Shown here: positions 22,096-33,265 of the stretch, piece after piece
Layout: every line of letters begins with the position of its first letter
Position numbering within the stretch: the first letter of the stretch is position 1
From: Botryococcus braunii
Taxonomy: Eukaryota > Chlorophyta > Trebouxiophyceae
Direction: 5' to 3'
DNA length: 64,000 bases
Assembly (NCBI GenBank): GCA_002005505.1
Contig: KV908668.1
Span: forward strand, 49,867-113,866
Notes under the pieces: model-generated
Database searches by the model: none
What the model was told of the DNA's origin: nothing
The model's input: the letters and a program-made list of their open reading frames with translations, nothing else
Position numbers and translations under genes: made by a program

Positions 22096-23280
22096 TCACT
22101 CGCGTGAAACGACACCAAGTGTATTGCGGTGAACCTTGAACAACACAGGGACGAGTGGTTTCGTAAAGATGTCCGCCACATTCTTCTGGGTGGGTACATA
22201 CTTCACGTCCACGTCACCCTGAATGACAGCAGCACGTGCATGGTGAAATGCCACAGCAACATGCTTGGTGTACTTGGAATTTACAAGATTCCGTAAATTC
22301 CGAACACACCCAGAGTTATCAATGAACAGAGGAGGTTTCCACACATCAACATGAATCTCCTCCAAGAAACCGCGAAGCCAGATGGCTTCTTTGACAGCAT
22401 GAGTAGCAGCTCGAAACTCTGATTCCACTGTTGATGTAGCAGTGGCACTTTGTTTCTTGCTGCCCCCAACAACTGACCCACCATAAACTTGGAACACGAA
22501 ACCTGTAGTGGATGCTCGCATATCTAGATCACCCGCATAGTCGGCATCGACATAACCCTCAAGAGGAGATGTGCCCCCACCAAGCTGGAGTGCAAGATCC
22601 CGAGTGTCCTTCAAATACCGGACCACTCGAAGACCTTCTTGCATATGTGCAGTGGTAGGTGTGCCTCTATACCGTGAAAGAACCCCTACCGCATGAGCAA
22701 TATCAGGACGTGTGGTATTAGCTAAATACAGAAGAGAGCCAATCAGCTCACAGTAACGATGCCCGGGTTCCAAAGCAACCCCAGCCCCATCAATGGGATT
22801 GGACTGAGTGGAGTGAGTGGTGTGCACAAATGATTTACTCATAGGTGTGTCATAGGCCCGTGTGTCACCACTAAGTCCAAAACTGTCCACCAATGCATCT
22901 ATCTTCAGCCCACTACTCATCCACATCAGCTTCCGCTCTCGATCTCGAACAATCTGACATCCCAGGAAATCCTTGACTTCCCCAAGATCATGAATAGAGA
23001 ACTCTTTCCCTATAGTCTCCTTAAAGGCCAATACACGTGGGAGAGCCTTTGACATGATCAGCATGTCGTCTACAAAGAGAACCAAATACACAGGATCTTC
23101 CCCTGGAACATTTGACACATAGATTCCTGCATCTGACATGCATGCAGTAAATCCATGTTTAGCCAGTGTGGCATCAAGCGTATGATACCAGGCACGTGGA
23201 GCTTGTTTGAGGCCGTACAGAGCCTTACGCAAGCGACACACTTGGGGACCACCATTGTGAAATCCTGGAGGTTGAGTAAC
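22096..23280 (-). pseudogene. Copia A pol, C-terminal part: RT palm and RNase H
   Basis: Encodes the second half of reverse transcriptase (RLRKALYGLKQAPRAWY, then the catalytic FVDDMLIMSK) and RNase H (EGYVDADYAGDLDMRASTTG, STVESEFRAATHAVKEAIWL, HVAVAFHHARAAV, KNVADIFTKPL), ending VVSRE and a stop at 22096. In RNase H the word SVVGGSKKQ replaces SVVWGSKKQ of the sister copies. It is separated from the first half of RT by the solo LTR K, which sits just after the codons for VTQPPGF. Confidence 0.93.
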
Positions 23281-23974
23281 TGTTGAGTTCTGAACATTAT
23301 TATTGAATGCCTTGTGCTTTAAGTGATCTTCATGTGTGCACTATTAGGATATGGGTCCATTGAGAACATAAGGTACCTTGAGACACGGCAGATTCTGGAC
23401 GTTTTCGAACATAAGGTACAATCCTATCTAGATCACACGTTTGTCGGATGAACTCTTAAGGCTGCCCCACCGGAGTGAATACCAACTGGTTGTGAAAGAT
23501 GCTGGGCATCACCAGATGCTAGTCTTGTCCGACAGTTGTGTGTGGCACTCAGCAGACAGTCGTACGGACTGTAGCTGGAGTAACTTCGTCTATTGACGAC
23601 CTGTCTGCTTTGTACAGGTACGGTGCGGCAGTGTGTGTTGTATCATTGTTGCTATTGTGAGAGTGAACAAGCTTAGTGTACCCTGTAGTCACTCAAACAG
23701 ATAAGGGACAGTGACTTCAGGGAGTATAGGCATGTACTTGAACGTAGCCGTCTAGAGCCTTATCTAGTGATTGCTTGATCGGTGCTTGTGTACAAGATAA
23801 TGATGTAACGGAACTGGTTGTGAAAGATGCTGGGCATCACCAGATGCTAGTCTTGTCCGACAGTTGTGTGTGGCACTCAGCAGACAGTCGTACGGACTGT
23901 AGCTGGAGTAACTTCGTCTATTGACGACCTGTCTGCTTTGTACAGGGAAAGCCGATTGCCCATAACCTTTCACA
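23281..23974 (+). mobile_element. Solo LTR K (694 bp) inside Copia A
   Basis: A TG...CA sequence starting TGTTGAGTTCTG and ending GCCCATAACCTTTCACA, flanked by the perfect 5-bp duplication GTAAC (23276-23280, 23975-23979). It interrupts the RT gene; sister copies at 34440 and 55950 are continuous here. It shares only its last about 18 bp with the Copia A LTR, so it belongs to a different but related family. It holds a direct duplication of 134 bp (23484-23617 and 23812-23945); copy 1 ends TGTACAG followed by GTACGG, copy 2 ends TGTACAG followed by GGAAAG. Confidence 0.92.
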
Positions 23975-26900
23975 GTAACGTAAACCTCTTCCTCCAGATC
24001 CCCATTCAAAAAGGCCGTTTTTTTATCGAGCTGATGAATTTCCATATCCTCAGCAGCTGCCTTACACAGAAGAACACGTCGAGCCCCAAAGCTACTGGTG
24101 GGTGCGAAGACTTCGTCCACATCAATACCCTGAATTTGACGACATCCTTGTGCAACAAGACGAGCTTTGTACCTTATAACATTACCATGGGCATCGACTT
24201 TTACAGAATAGATCCAGTGAACTGGGATGACTTTCTTTCCTCTGGGTCTTTCAGTGTACTCAAAGCACTCATGAGCATCGAGAGAGTTCTTCTCCTCGAT
24301 CATGGCTTGTTCCCAAAACACCCACTGATCAGACATTCGTGCCTCACGATAGTTACTTGGTACAGGAATCTTGCTAAATCTCACTCCTGCAGGACTAGCA
24401 AGGCAAGCACGTAGAAAAGCAATACTGGCAGGTTCACTGGCATCCCCTCCTGAATCCGCGGTACGGAACACACATGAAGGCATCTCCCCACTGGGTTCTG
24501 CCCCATCTTGCTCATGCAAAATGTCTCTAACAATCCTGGCAGATCCTGCCCATGGATTATCTGAGCTCTGCCTTGTGGCAGATGGCAGATTATCAAAGAA
24601 TGCAACCTTGCCTCTGGATCTCATCTGACCCACTACTCTCCGTGCTTCCTGACTCCCGCTCTCATCTTCTCTCACAGCAGCAGCAGTTATCATCTCTTCA
24701 TGTTCACATACCATCTCAGAATGGTCCACTGCGTCATGCACATTGCTAACTCGAAGTCGAGTTTCACGATCAGATTCACATTTTGCATTAACAAGCCTCC
24801 CTACAGCCTCATCACGTACATGCATAGCAACAGCATTGTCATCGCTACACTGATCAACAGCACTTGAATCACCCTCCACTGCAGAGTCAGTGTCAACTCC
24901 AGTACCCCTCCCAGTACATTCAGCTTCTCCTGCTTCCCCTACGTCTCCTGCTTCCCCTGGTTCCCTGGACGTTGTAATCCCCCCTTCTTCTGTACTGGTG
25001 TCATCATGTACAGTGACGGTGGTAGGAGCTTCATCAGCAGCTTCGATCCCAGCCTGCTCTGTGATGTCACCAGACTTGGGTTGCTCTTTACGAGCATTTC
25101 GTTGCTGCAGACGCTCTGCACGTGTCAAAGCTCCAGGCTGCAGCTGGAAACGTGCCGTACCACCAGGCCAGGGGAATGCGCCCGGGGTGCGTGAAGTTGG
25201 AGACTTTGCCAGTGGTACTACCATGAGTCTCAGTCGGGATATGGTGCGAATCCCTCCACTGGTGGTTGGTGCAGAGGTCCCATGCCTGGTAGCAGCATGC
25301 ATGCGCCTGGGCACCTCACTGACTCCAGGTGATTGGCTTGAGGATGCTGGACTGGGCGCAGTAGAACCAGGAGACCCCACTGGGGATGGCGCAACGGGGG
25401 CGCAGGGTGCAGTGAGGTTGGAGTGCCTAGTGCGCGCAGGGGGTGCACAAGGTGCGCGGGGTGCAGTGGGGTCTGGATGCAGTCGGGCAGTTTGAGGACG
25501 AGCTGGGGAGGGTTCATCGTCCTCGCTACTGTTGTCCTCCATGGGAATTGTTGCCTCAGTGGATGCAGGGGTCTCCAATTCCACAGGATTCAGGTCCTGG
25601 TCCAAGCTGGGTCCCGGTTGGGGTGAGGCTGGGTCCGGATCCAGGCTAGATCCAGGCTGGGTTGCAGATACAGGACCGGGCCCAGCAGCTTGCAGCCCAA
25701 TGGCAGACGCACCACTCTGGCTCTCCACAAAATGTACACTCGGAGACACCACTGTCCTACCAGGCAGTCGGACCTTGTACCCCTTGGTGTGTGGACAGTA
25801 TCCCACAAACATACCTGCCTCAGACTGTGCACCCAAAGATGACACCTGGTGTTTGGCATGTTTCACGTATGCCAAACAGCCCCACTTGCGCAAATGGGAC
25901 AGATCAGGGACAGAGCCAGTGAACATTTCAAATGGGGTTTTCTCCTGACCAGAGACTGGCATCACATTATGTAAATATGCAGCAGTAAGCATTGCATCCA
26001 CCCAAAGACTCTCATCTGCCTGAACACCCAACAGCAATGTTCTGGCCTTCTCTTTCAATGTTCGATTCATTCTCTCAGCAACTCCATTCTGCTGTGGAGT
26101 ATACGCGGCAGAGGTCTCAGTGTGAATGCCATTCTCTGTACAGAACCCATGAAACGTTTTATTCAAGAACTCTGTGCCCCTGTCAGTCCTAACCGCCTTA
26201 ACCTTGGATTCTGTCTGTCTCTCCCAGTATGTAATAGTGTCTGTCAAATGAGATGCAATGGTAGCCTTGCTAGTGACTGGTAACACTGAAACGAAATTAG
26301 ACAACTCATCCACTACTGTGACAGAAAACTTTTCCCCTTCAACGCCAGGAGTTGACATGGCACCAACCGTATCCGCATGTATTCGATGCAGTACTCGAGG
26401 CGGCTCATGTGAACTTGGCTTGAAAGATGGTTTACACTGCTTTCCCCGAACACAAGGGTCACAGTGAGTATCGCACTTTGAACAAGGAAGAAGGGACACA
26501 GGTATCCCAGTACACAACTCCTCCCTGCTAAAGCGCTCTGTGGCTGTCTTCCCAGGATGCCCTAACCTCTCATGCCAAAGTTTTCGCAACTTGCAGTTAT
26601 GTGCAGGTTTGTGCGCAGCATGATGTGCAGACATAGGGTTCACACACACTTGACAAGCCACCTGATATTTGGTGGGATAAATTCCCCTCAGAACATACAA
26701 CCCATATCTTTCTACAATGCTGCACTCCCAACCCATGGGTCCCACCAGACTGCTGTAGGTCCCATTCTCACGTGGAACAAATTGAATACCATCCCTTACC
26801 CCAGCTGATACAGACAAGAGATTTGTGCTGGCCTGTGGAACACATTGTACATTATGGAGCCACAGTAACTGCCCTTCTGCATTCACCGGACACACACTCC

Positions 26901-28070
26901 CACTAGCAATGATGGAACCATGAGACTCTGATGTAGCCAACTGCAGTTGACGTGGTTCTGTGTACACCGTGGGGTTCTGCAATACACCAAAGTCATTAAC
27001 CAGGTGGACAGTAGCCCCAGAGTCCACAAGCCATTCCTCGCACGAGTGCCCTATCCCACCACTCTGTAATACATTAAACGTCACACTGGGCAGTGAGATA
27101 GGAACGGCTTCTGCGTTTTTAGGACATGGAACATGGGTACTGTTGGATGCAGAGGGAACACTTGGCAGTGAATGCTTACTTCTGTCGCCAGCTTGCTCCT
27201 CTCCAGTACCCTTTTTCCATTTTGTGCACTCCTTGCTGATGTGTCCACGGCTCCCACACTCCCAGCACCTGACTTTTCTTGACCTCTTTCTGTCTTGCTC
27301 TGACTGGTCTGCCTCAGGGTCCTGGGACTTTGGGAGGACTGCCGCTGCCTTGGGAAGAGGTCGAGGGAGCTGGTCATTGAAGCCAGCACCATAGGCATGG
27401 CTCTGCAGGATTTTCACCACATCTTCTGAGGAGCGCCCGCAACAATGCCCATAGAGTGCTCCTTTGAACTGTGCTAGCTCAGTGGGGAGACAATCCACAA
27501 TAGCATTAGTGACATCTTCGGGGTCAATGGAGTGGGAGTTGTCCAGGAGGTTCTGGAAAAGTATGATTTTTTTCATGACAAATGTCTCGATTGTCTCCTC
27601 CCTGGTCATGTGCTCTGTTTTGAGTGTATGTGGCCACTGACGGTTAACAGACTTGTTGTGTCCTCCAGTGAACTTATTGGCTATGTATAACAGGGCATCA
27701 AAGGCAGAGGGCTTCATTGTCAACATAGGACTCCACTCCACTGGGACACTGCCAGTGATCAGCATCATGGCAGCAGCATTTGCTCTCGTGAAAGGAAGGG
27801 GTTTCTGAAAGGCCTCCGTGCACTCCTTGTGGATAGCTGCAGTGGTCAGATCAAAAGCCAGGACTTGAAATTCCACCCATCCTTTAATAAGGGATGGGCT
27901 ACCTTAACATTTGTTGTTGATGGCTTTGTTGTGTCCTCGTGCAGTAAGGCTGTCAGTATCGAAACCACTGGGAGTGCTGTCTTCTCCTGTTCTGTGGATT
28001 GACCACCCAAACTTACAGGAGGCTGTTGGTTCAGCTGGTCCATTGGAGATGATTCCGCAGACTGGGTCAT
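23975..28070 (-). pseudogene. Copia A gag-pol, N-terminal part
   Basis: Gag starts at 28070 (MTQSAESSPMD). A 1-bp deletion at about 27857, in the AGATCAAAAGCC run (sisters have AGATCATAAAGCC), shifts the frame; from there it is open to 23975. Seen in order: Gag core (AAAMMLITGSVPVEWSPML, LYIANKFTGGHN), CCHC knuckle CWECGSRGHISKEC (about 27265), protease WLVDSGATVHLVND (about 27030), pre-integrase LWHERLGHPGKT, integrase HADTVGAMS / RTDRGTEFLNKTF / YTPQQNGVAERMNRTLKEK, a long Pro/Ser/Glu-rich linker (about 25700-24700), then RT ERPRGKKVIPVHWIYSVK, VFAPTSSFGARR and TAFLNGDLEEEVYVT. Here the usual DIKTAF reads DKKTAF. Confidence 0.93.
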
Positions 28071-28206
28071 TGTGTGAAAGGTTATGGGTTTCTGCAAGTC
28101 TGGGTCACTTTGCAGATATGAATCGTTCTGGATATGACGTGCAGCAGGTATTCAAGGCGGACTCCTCGTACTCTGCAACCTTGGCTTCGGCGTAGCTCGA
28201 TGGGCA
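28071..28206 (-). other. Copia A leader between PBS and gag
   Basis: About 136 bp untranslated leader. Just before the gag ATG it repeats the LTR's terminal 16-mer CCCATAACCTTTCACA (28073-28088 on the minus strand). The same arrangement is in D at 59707-59722. Confidence 0.7.
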
Positions 28207-28221
28207 GGTGGGCCCATAACC
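28207..28221 (-). other. Copia A primer-binding site (internal tRNA-iMet type)
   Basis: On the minus strand GGTTATGGGCCCACC follows the 5' LTR end directly. It matches the site in Copia B and is complementary to the anticodon region of plant initiator tRNA-Met as I recall it. The first ten bases are also the reverse complement of the LTR's own end (GCCCATAACC), so U5 and PBS can pair as a hairpin. Confidence 0.8.
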
Positions 28222-29598
28222 TGTGAAAGGTTATGGGCAGAGAGAACACCTGTAAGTCCGCAAAAGGATTTGTCAATGCACTGTAGAGGTTTCGTCAGTC
28301 AGACCTCGACACACCCTTTGGCGCGACTGATACAGGTTCGACAGGAGCGCCTTCCTTTGCGGCAACCAAAAGGCAAGTACGACTGTCTCAAAGACAAATC
28401 AAATATGCAAGAGCAAGCTTCAATTTGCATCAAACAGACAGGACTTCCATTCCGTGGCACAGGATTCGGCCAACCAACGAATCGATTACATGGGACAATA
28501 TTACTGCTTGCCCTACTGGCACAATTTCATATTCGCATAAATTACTTCTCACATCAGCTGGTTTCATAGCATGCGTCTCAGACATGTTCTGTGCCGGACC
28601 TGAGTCCGGCACACTCGTTCCCTTGACGACCTAACAGCACAGCTTTGCGACAGTCAACAAAATATCTAACCAAATAGGAATTATCTCATTAAATCACAAC
28701 TACATCAATACCTGTAAGTCCGCAAAAGGATTTGTCAATGCACTGTAGAGGTTTCGTCAGTCAGACCTCGACACACCTATTGCCCCAAGCATTACGATTT
28801 AGCCAGAGCAATGAGCAACATTGCAAATGCAGTGGTTATCAAATACATCATGCTATTCTATCCTCTGTCAAAATGACAACGTACCCTTTGGCGCGACTGA
28901 TACAGGTTCGACAGGAGCGCCTTCCTTTGCGGCAACCAAAAGGCAAGTACGACTGTCTCAAAGACAAATCAAACATGCAAGAGCAAGCTTCAATTTGCAT
29001 CAAACAGACTGGACTTCCATTCCGTGGCACAGGATTCGGCCAACCAACGAATGACGAGTCTGTCGCCTCCAGCAGTTAAATACCTGACCGTGTTTGGCGC
29101 CCAAGGGACTCGATAAAAGTCGAGTCCCTGAAAGCTTCTCACTCCAAAAGGTCCCTAATTGGTAATCCAATACGGATGATGTGTCCTAGACAAAATACCT
29201 AAAGGTCCCATTTTCTGTACCTAATTAAACACACTGATGTGGCCGCCTAAGAATTAGTTTGACTGACCTCGAATACGTATTCGAGGTCCCAAAAACAAGT
29301 TCCACTGAGTGCCACGATGCTGTGTGAGTCAATGCAAAGTTGTCCAAACCTCTATGTGAAGTTACGTGAGGAAGACTGAGGTCTGTCAAGGAATTATGTC
29401 GCTTCACAGCCAAGTTCCTAGGACTAGCTGGAAGAAATATGCAGTAGTTTGCACCTAAGGCCCAACAGTGTTGTGCCGTCCAGGGCAGCCTGGCATGCAC
29501 GACTGTTTTGCCTAGGATGAGTCAGAAGAATACCTCTGAATAAGTCCAACAGTAATGCTCCCTAAGTAATTACCTGATCTAGGTCATTACCTACAACA
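28222..29598 (-). repeat. Copia A 5' LTR (1377 bp)
   Basis: Partner of 20532-21908. Leader duplication at 28250-28482 (second copy) and 28712-29052 (first copy); the 108-bp GT...AG segment is at 28777-28884 on the minus strand. It is followed on the right by the target duplication GACTG (29599-29603). Confidence 0.95.
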
Positions 29599-29603
29599 GA
29601 CTG

Positions 29604-30320
29604 CCACTCGCCAGACATGTGAGAGTGCGAATGAGGAGGTGAATCGGAAGCTCAGACAATGTGTGATTACCCCAGACTACAAGAGCTTTCCGAGAGATAC
29701 CTGTGTCTGGGAGAATGATGTAAGCGCGCGGAGCAGTAAGCTTCAAAAGGCAAACTGCGAGTCGAAAAGAGAGAGAGAGCAGAGAAGGAAATCTGAAACT
29801 GCTCAGGCCATTCCAACGTGCAGTACGGCGACAGTCAGTGGAAGAGTAGTGGGTGAGAGAGAGAATGAGAGCAGCACTGCTGAGAGCCAGGGAGAAAAGG
29901 GGAAGCATACTGGGGTGCGTTTCAGCAAAATAAGCGTGCCCTCAAGCTTGAGAGAGGCACAGCAGTCTCCCCAGTGGGAATACTGGAACGCTGCCATGCA
30001 GGAAGAGCAGAATTCTTTGGATGCCCACGAGGTGATGGAGTATGTCCCTAGGCCTCGTGGTCATAAAGTGATTCCAGTTCACTGGATTTTCTCAGTGAAA
30101 ATGGATGCTCATGGTAATGTGTTAAGGTTCAAGGTAAGGCTGGTGGCTCAGGGATGCAGGCAAATCCCTGTTGTAGATGTCATGGAGGTATTTGCACCAA
30201 CTAGCAGTTATGGGTCTAGAAGAGCATTGCTATCAGTGGCTGCACAAGAGGGTCTTGAGATCCACCAAGTGGATGTCAAAACAGCATTCTTGAATGGTGA
30301 ATTGGAAGAGGAGGTGTATG
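29604..30320 (+). pseudogene. Copia B pol, second part: start of reverse transcriptase
   Basis: Continues the frame broken at 20531. A charged linker is followed by VRFSKISVPSSLREA, HEVMEYVPRPRGHKVIPVHW, SVKMDAHGNVLRFKVRLVAQ, VFAPTSSYGSRRALLSVAA and VDVKTAFLNGELEEEVYV, the first half of a Copia RT including the motif A aspartate. Cut at 30320 (flank GTATG) by the LTR of Copia G. The catalytic YVDD part and RNase H are beyond the window. Confidence 0.92.
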
Positions 30321-33078
30321 TGTGAAAGGTTATGGGCAGAGAGAACACCTGTAAGTCCGCAAAAGGATTTGTCAATGCACTGTAGAGGTTTCGTCAGTCA
30401 GACCTCGACACACCCTTTGGCGCGACTGATACAGGTTCGACAGGAGCGCCTTCCCTTGCGGCAACCAAAAAGCAAGTGCGACTGTCTCAAAGACAAATCA
30501 AATATGCAATAGCAAGCTTCAACTTGTAGCAAACAGACAGGACTTCCATTCCGTGGCACAGGATTCGGCCAACCAACGAATCGATTACATGGGACAATAT
30601 TACTGCTTGCCCTACTGGCACAATCTGTGAAAGGTTATGGGCAGAGAGAACACCTGTAAGTCCGCAAAAGGATTTGTCAATGCACTGTAGAGGTTTCGTC
30701 AGTCAGACCTCGACACACCCTTTGGCGCGACTGATACAGGTTCGACAGGAGCGCCTTCCTTTGCGGCAACCAAAAGGCAAGTACGACTGTCTCAAAGACA
30801 AATCAAATATGCAAGAGCAAGCTTCAATTTGCATCAAACAGACAGGACTTCCATTCCGTGGCACAGGATTCGGCCAACCAACGAATCGATTACATGGGAC
30901 AATATTACTGCTTGCCCTACTGGCACAATTTCATATTCGCATAAATTACTTCTCACATCAGCTGGTTTCATAGCATCGTCTCAGACATGTTCTGTGCCGG
31001 ACCTGAGTCCGGCACACTCGTTCCCTTGACGACCTAACAGCACAGCTTTGCGACAGTCAACAAAATATCTAACCAAATAGGAATTATCTCATTAAATCAC
31101 AACTACATCAATACCTGTAAGTCCGCAAAAGGATTTGTCAATGCACTGTAGAGGTTTCGTCAGTCAGACCTCGACACACCTATTGCCCCAAGCATTACGA
31201 TTTAGCCAGAGCAATGAGCAACATTGCAAATGCAGTGGTTATCAAATACATCATGCTATTCTATCCTCTGTCAAAATGACAACGTACCCTTTGGCGCGAC
31301 TGATACAGGTTCGACAGGAGCGCCTTCCTTTGCGGCAACCAAAAGGCAAGTACGACTGTCTCAAAAACAAATCAAATATGCAAGAGCAAGCTTCAATTTG
31401 CATCAAACAGACAGGACTTCCATTCCGTGGCACAGGATTCGGCCAACCAACGAATGACGAGTCTGTCGCCTCCAGCAGTTAAATACCTGACCGTGTTTGG
31501 CGCCCAAGGGACTCGATAAAAGTCGAGTCCCTGAAAGCTTCTCACTCCAAAAGGTCCCTAATTGGTAATCCAATACGGATGATGTGTCCTAGACAAAATA
31601 CCTAAAGGTCCCATTTTCTGTACCTAATTAAACACACTGATGTGGCCGCCTAAGAATTAGTTTGACTGACCTCGAATACGTATTCGAGGTCCCAAAAACA
31701 AATTCCACTGAGTGCCACGATGCTGTGTGAGTCAATGCAAAGTTGTCCTAACCTCTTCGTGAAGTTACGTGAGGAAGACTGAAGTCTGTCAAGGAATTAT
31801 GTCGCTTCACAGCCAAGTTCCTAGGACTAGCTGAGAGACATATGCAGTAGTTTACACCTAAGGCACAACAGTGTCGTGCCGTCCAGGGCAGCCTGGCATG
31901 CACGACTGTTTTGCCTAGGATGAGTCAGAAGAATACCTCTGAATAAGTCCAACAGTAATGCTCCCTAAGTAATTACCTGATCTAGGTCATTACCTACAAC
32001 ACAATCTCATATACGCATAAATTACTTCTCACATCAGCTGGTTTCATAGCATCGTCTCAGACATGTTCTGTGCCGGACCTGAGTCCGGCACACTCGTTCC
32101 CTTGACGACCTAACAGCACAGCTTAGCGACAGTCAACAAAATATCTAACCAAATAGGAATTATCTCATTAAATCACAACTACATCAATACCTGTAAGTCC
32201 GCAAAAGGATTTGTCAATGCACTGTAGAGGTTTCGTCAGTCAGACCTCGACACACCTATTGCCCCAAGCATTACGATTTAGCCAGAGCAATGAGCAACAT
32301 TGCAAATGCAGTGGTTATCAAATACATCATGCTATTCTATCCTCTGTCAAAGTGACAACGTACCCTTTGGCGCGACTGATACAGGTTCGACAGGAGCGCC
32401 TTCCCTTGCGGCAACCAAAAAGCAAGTGCGACTGTCTCAAAGACAAATCAAATATGCAATAGCAAGCTTCAACTTGTAGCAAACAGACAGGACTTCCATT
32501 CCGTGGCACATGATTCGGCCAACCAACGAATGACGAGTCTGTCGCCTCCAGCAGTTAAATACCTGACCGTGTTTGGCGCCCAAGGGACTCGATAAAAGTC
32601 GAGTCCCTGAAAGCTTCTCACTCCAAAAGGTCCCTAATTGGTAATCCAATACGGATGATGTGTCCTAGACAAAATACCTAAAGGTCCCATTTTCTGTACC
32701 TAATTAAACACACTGATGTGGCCGCCTAAGAATTAGTTTGACTGACCCTCGAATACGTATTCGAGGTCCCAAAAACAAGTTCCACTGAGTGCCACGATGC
32801 TGTGTGAGTCAATGCAAAGTTGTCCAAACCTCTATGTGAAGTTACGTGAGGAAGACTGAGGTCTGTCAAGGAATTATGTCGCTTCACAGCCAAGTTCCTA
32901 GGACTAGCTGGAAGAACTATGCAGTAGTTTGCACCTAAGGCCCAACAGTGTTGTGCCGTCCAGGGCAGCCTGGCATGCACGACTTTTTTGCCTAGGATGA
33001 GTCAGAAGAATACCTCTGAATAAGTCCAACAGTAATGCTCCCTAAGTAATTACCTGATCTAGGTCATTACCTACAACA
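30321..33078 (-). repeat. Copia G 3' LTR, split by solo LTR J
   Basis: The LTR runs 30321-30625 and 32007-33078; the two parts sum to 1377 bp, the full length of the A-family LTR. The interruption is solo LTR J with its CAATC duplication. Downstream are the polypurine tract (33079-33089) and the G pol gene on the minus strand. Confidence 0.93.
30626..32001 (-). mobile_element. Solo LTR J inside the Copia G LTR
   Basis: A 1376-bp A-family LTR in the same orientation as its host LTR, flanked by CAATC (30621-30625 and 32002-32006). It is an LTR inserted into an LTR of its own family. The 108-bp GT...AG segment is retained in the first leader copy (about 31180-31287). Confidence 0.92.
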
Positions 33079-33265
33079 CTTCCCCTTGGACGTTTCAGAG
33101 GTCCAGCTATTGTACTACTTCTCAGGCAACGCCCACTGTAGTACATGCTTCTGGGTCAGGCGTGCTTCGGGGGAGTTACTAGTGAAGGAGGTAGCTAATC
33201 TCCTCACCCTCCGCCTTTGCCCGTGGTCACTCGGTCGTGGTGAACACCAGCCGGAAAACAAGACG

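Larger units (their letters stand above)
20532..29598 (-). mobile_element. Copia A: complete but defective LTR retrotransposon
   Basis: A 9067-bp Ty1/Copia element on the minus strand with paired 1377-bp LTRs and perfect 5-bp target duplication GACTG. It is inserted in the integrase/RT linker of Copia B. Order in its own sense: 5' LTR (28222-29598), tRNA-iMet primer-binding site (28207-28221), gag-protease-integrase-RT-RNase H, polypurine tract (21909-21919), 3' LTR. It is disabled by a 1-bp deletion in gag (about 27857) and by a solo LTR inserted in RT (23281-23974). The same family gives D and G in this window. Confidence 0.95.

Noticed and set aside
24890..25495. A 201-residue plus-strand frame
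   Set aside because: Antisense shadow of the Pro/Ser/Glu-rich linker of Copia A, whose composition leaves other frames open.
28207..28221. Anticodon-arm sequence of initiator tRNA-Met as a tRNA gene
   Set aside because: Only 15 nt match and no acceptor, D or T arms surround it; its position at the LTR border marks it as a primer-binding site.
28250..32470. Repeats reminiscent of a tandem array or CRISPR
   Set aside because: The repeats are long, of unequal spacing and explained fully by LTRs and their internal duplication in a eukaryotic genome.
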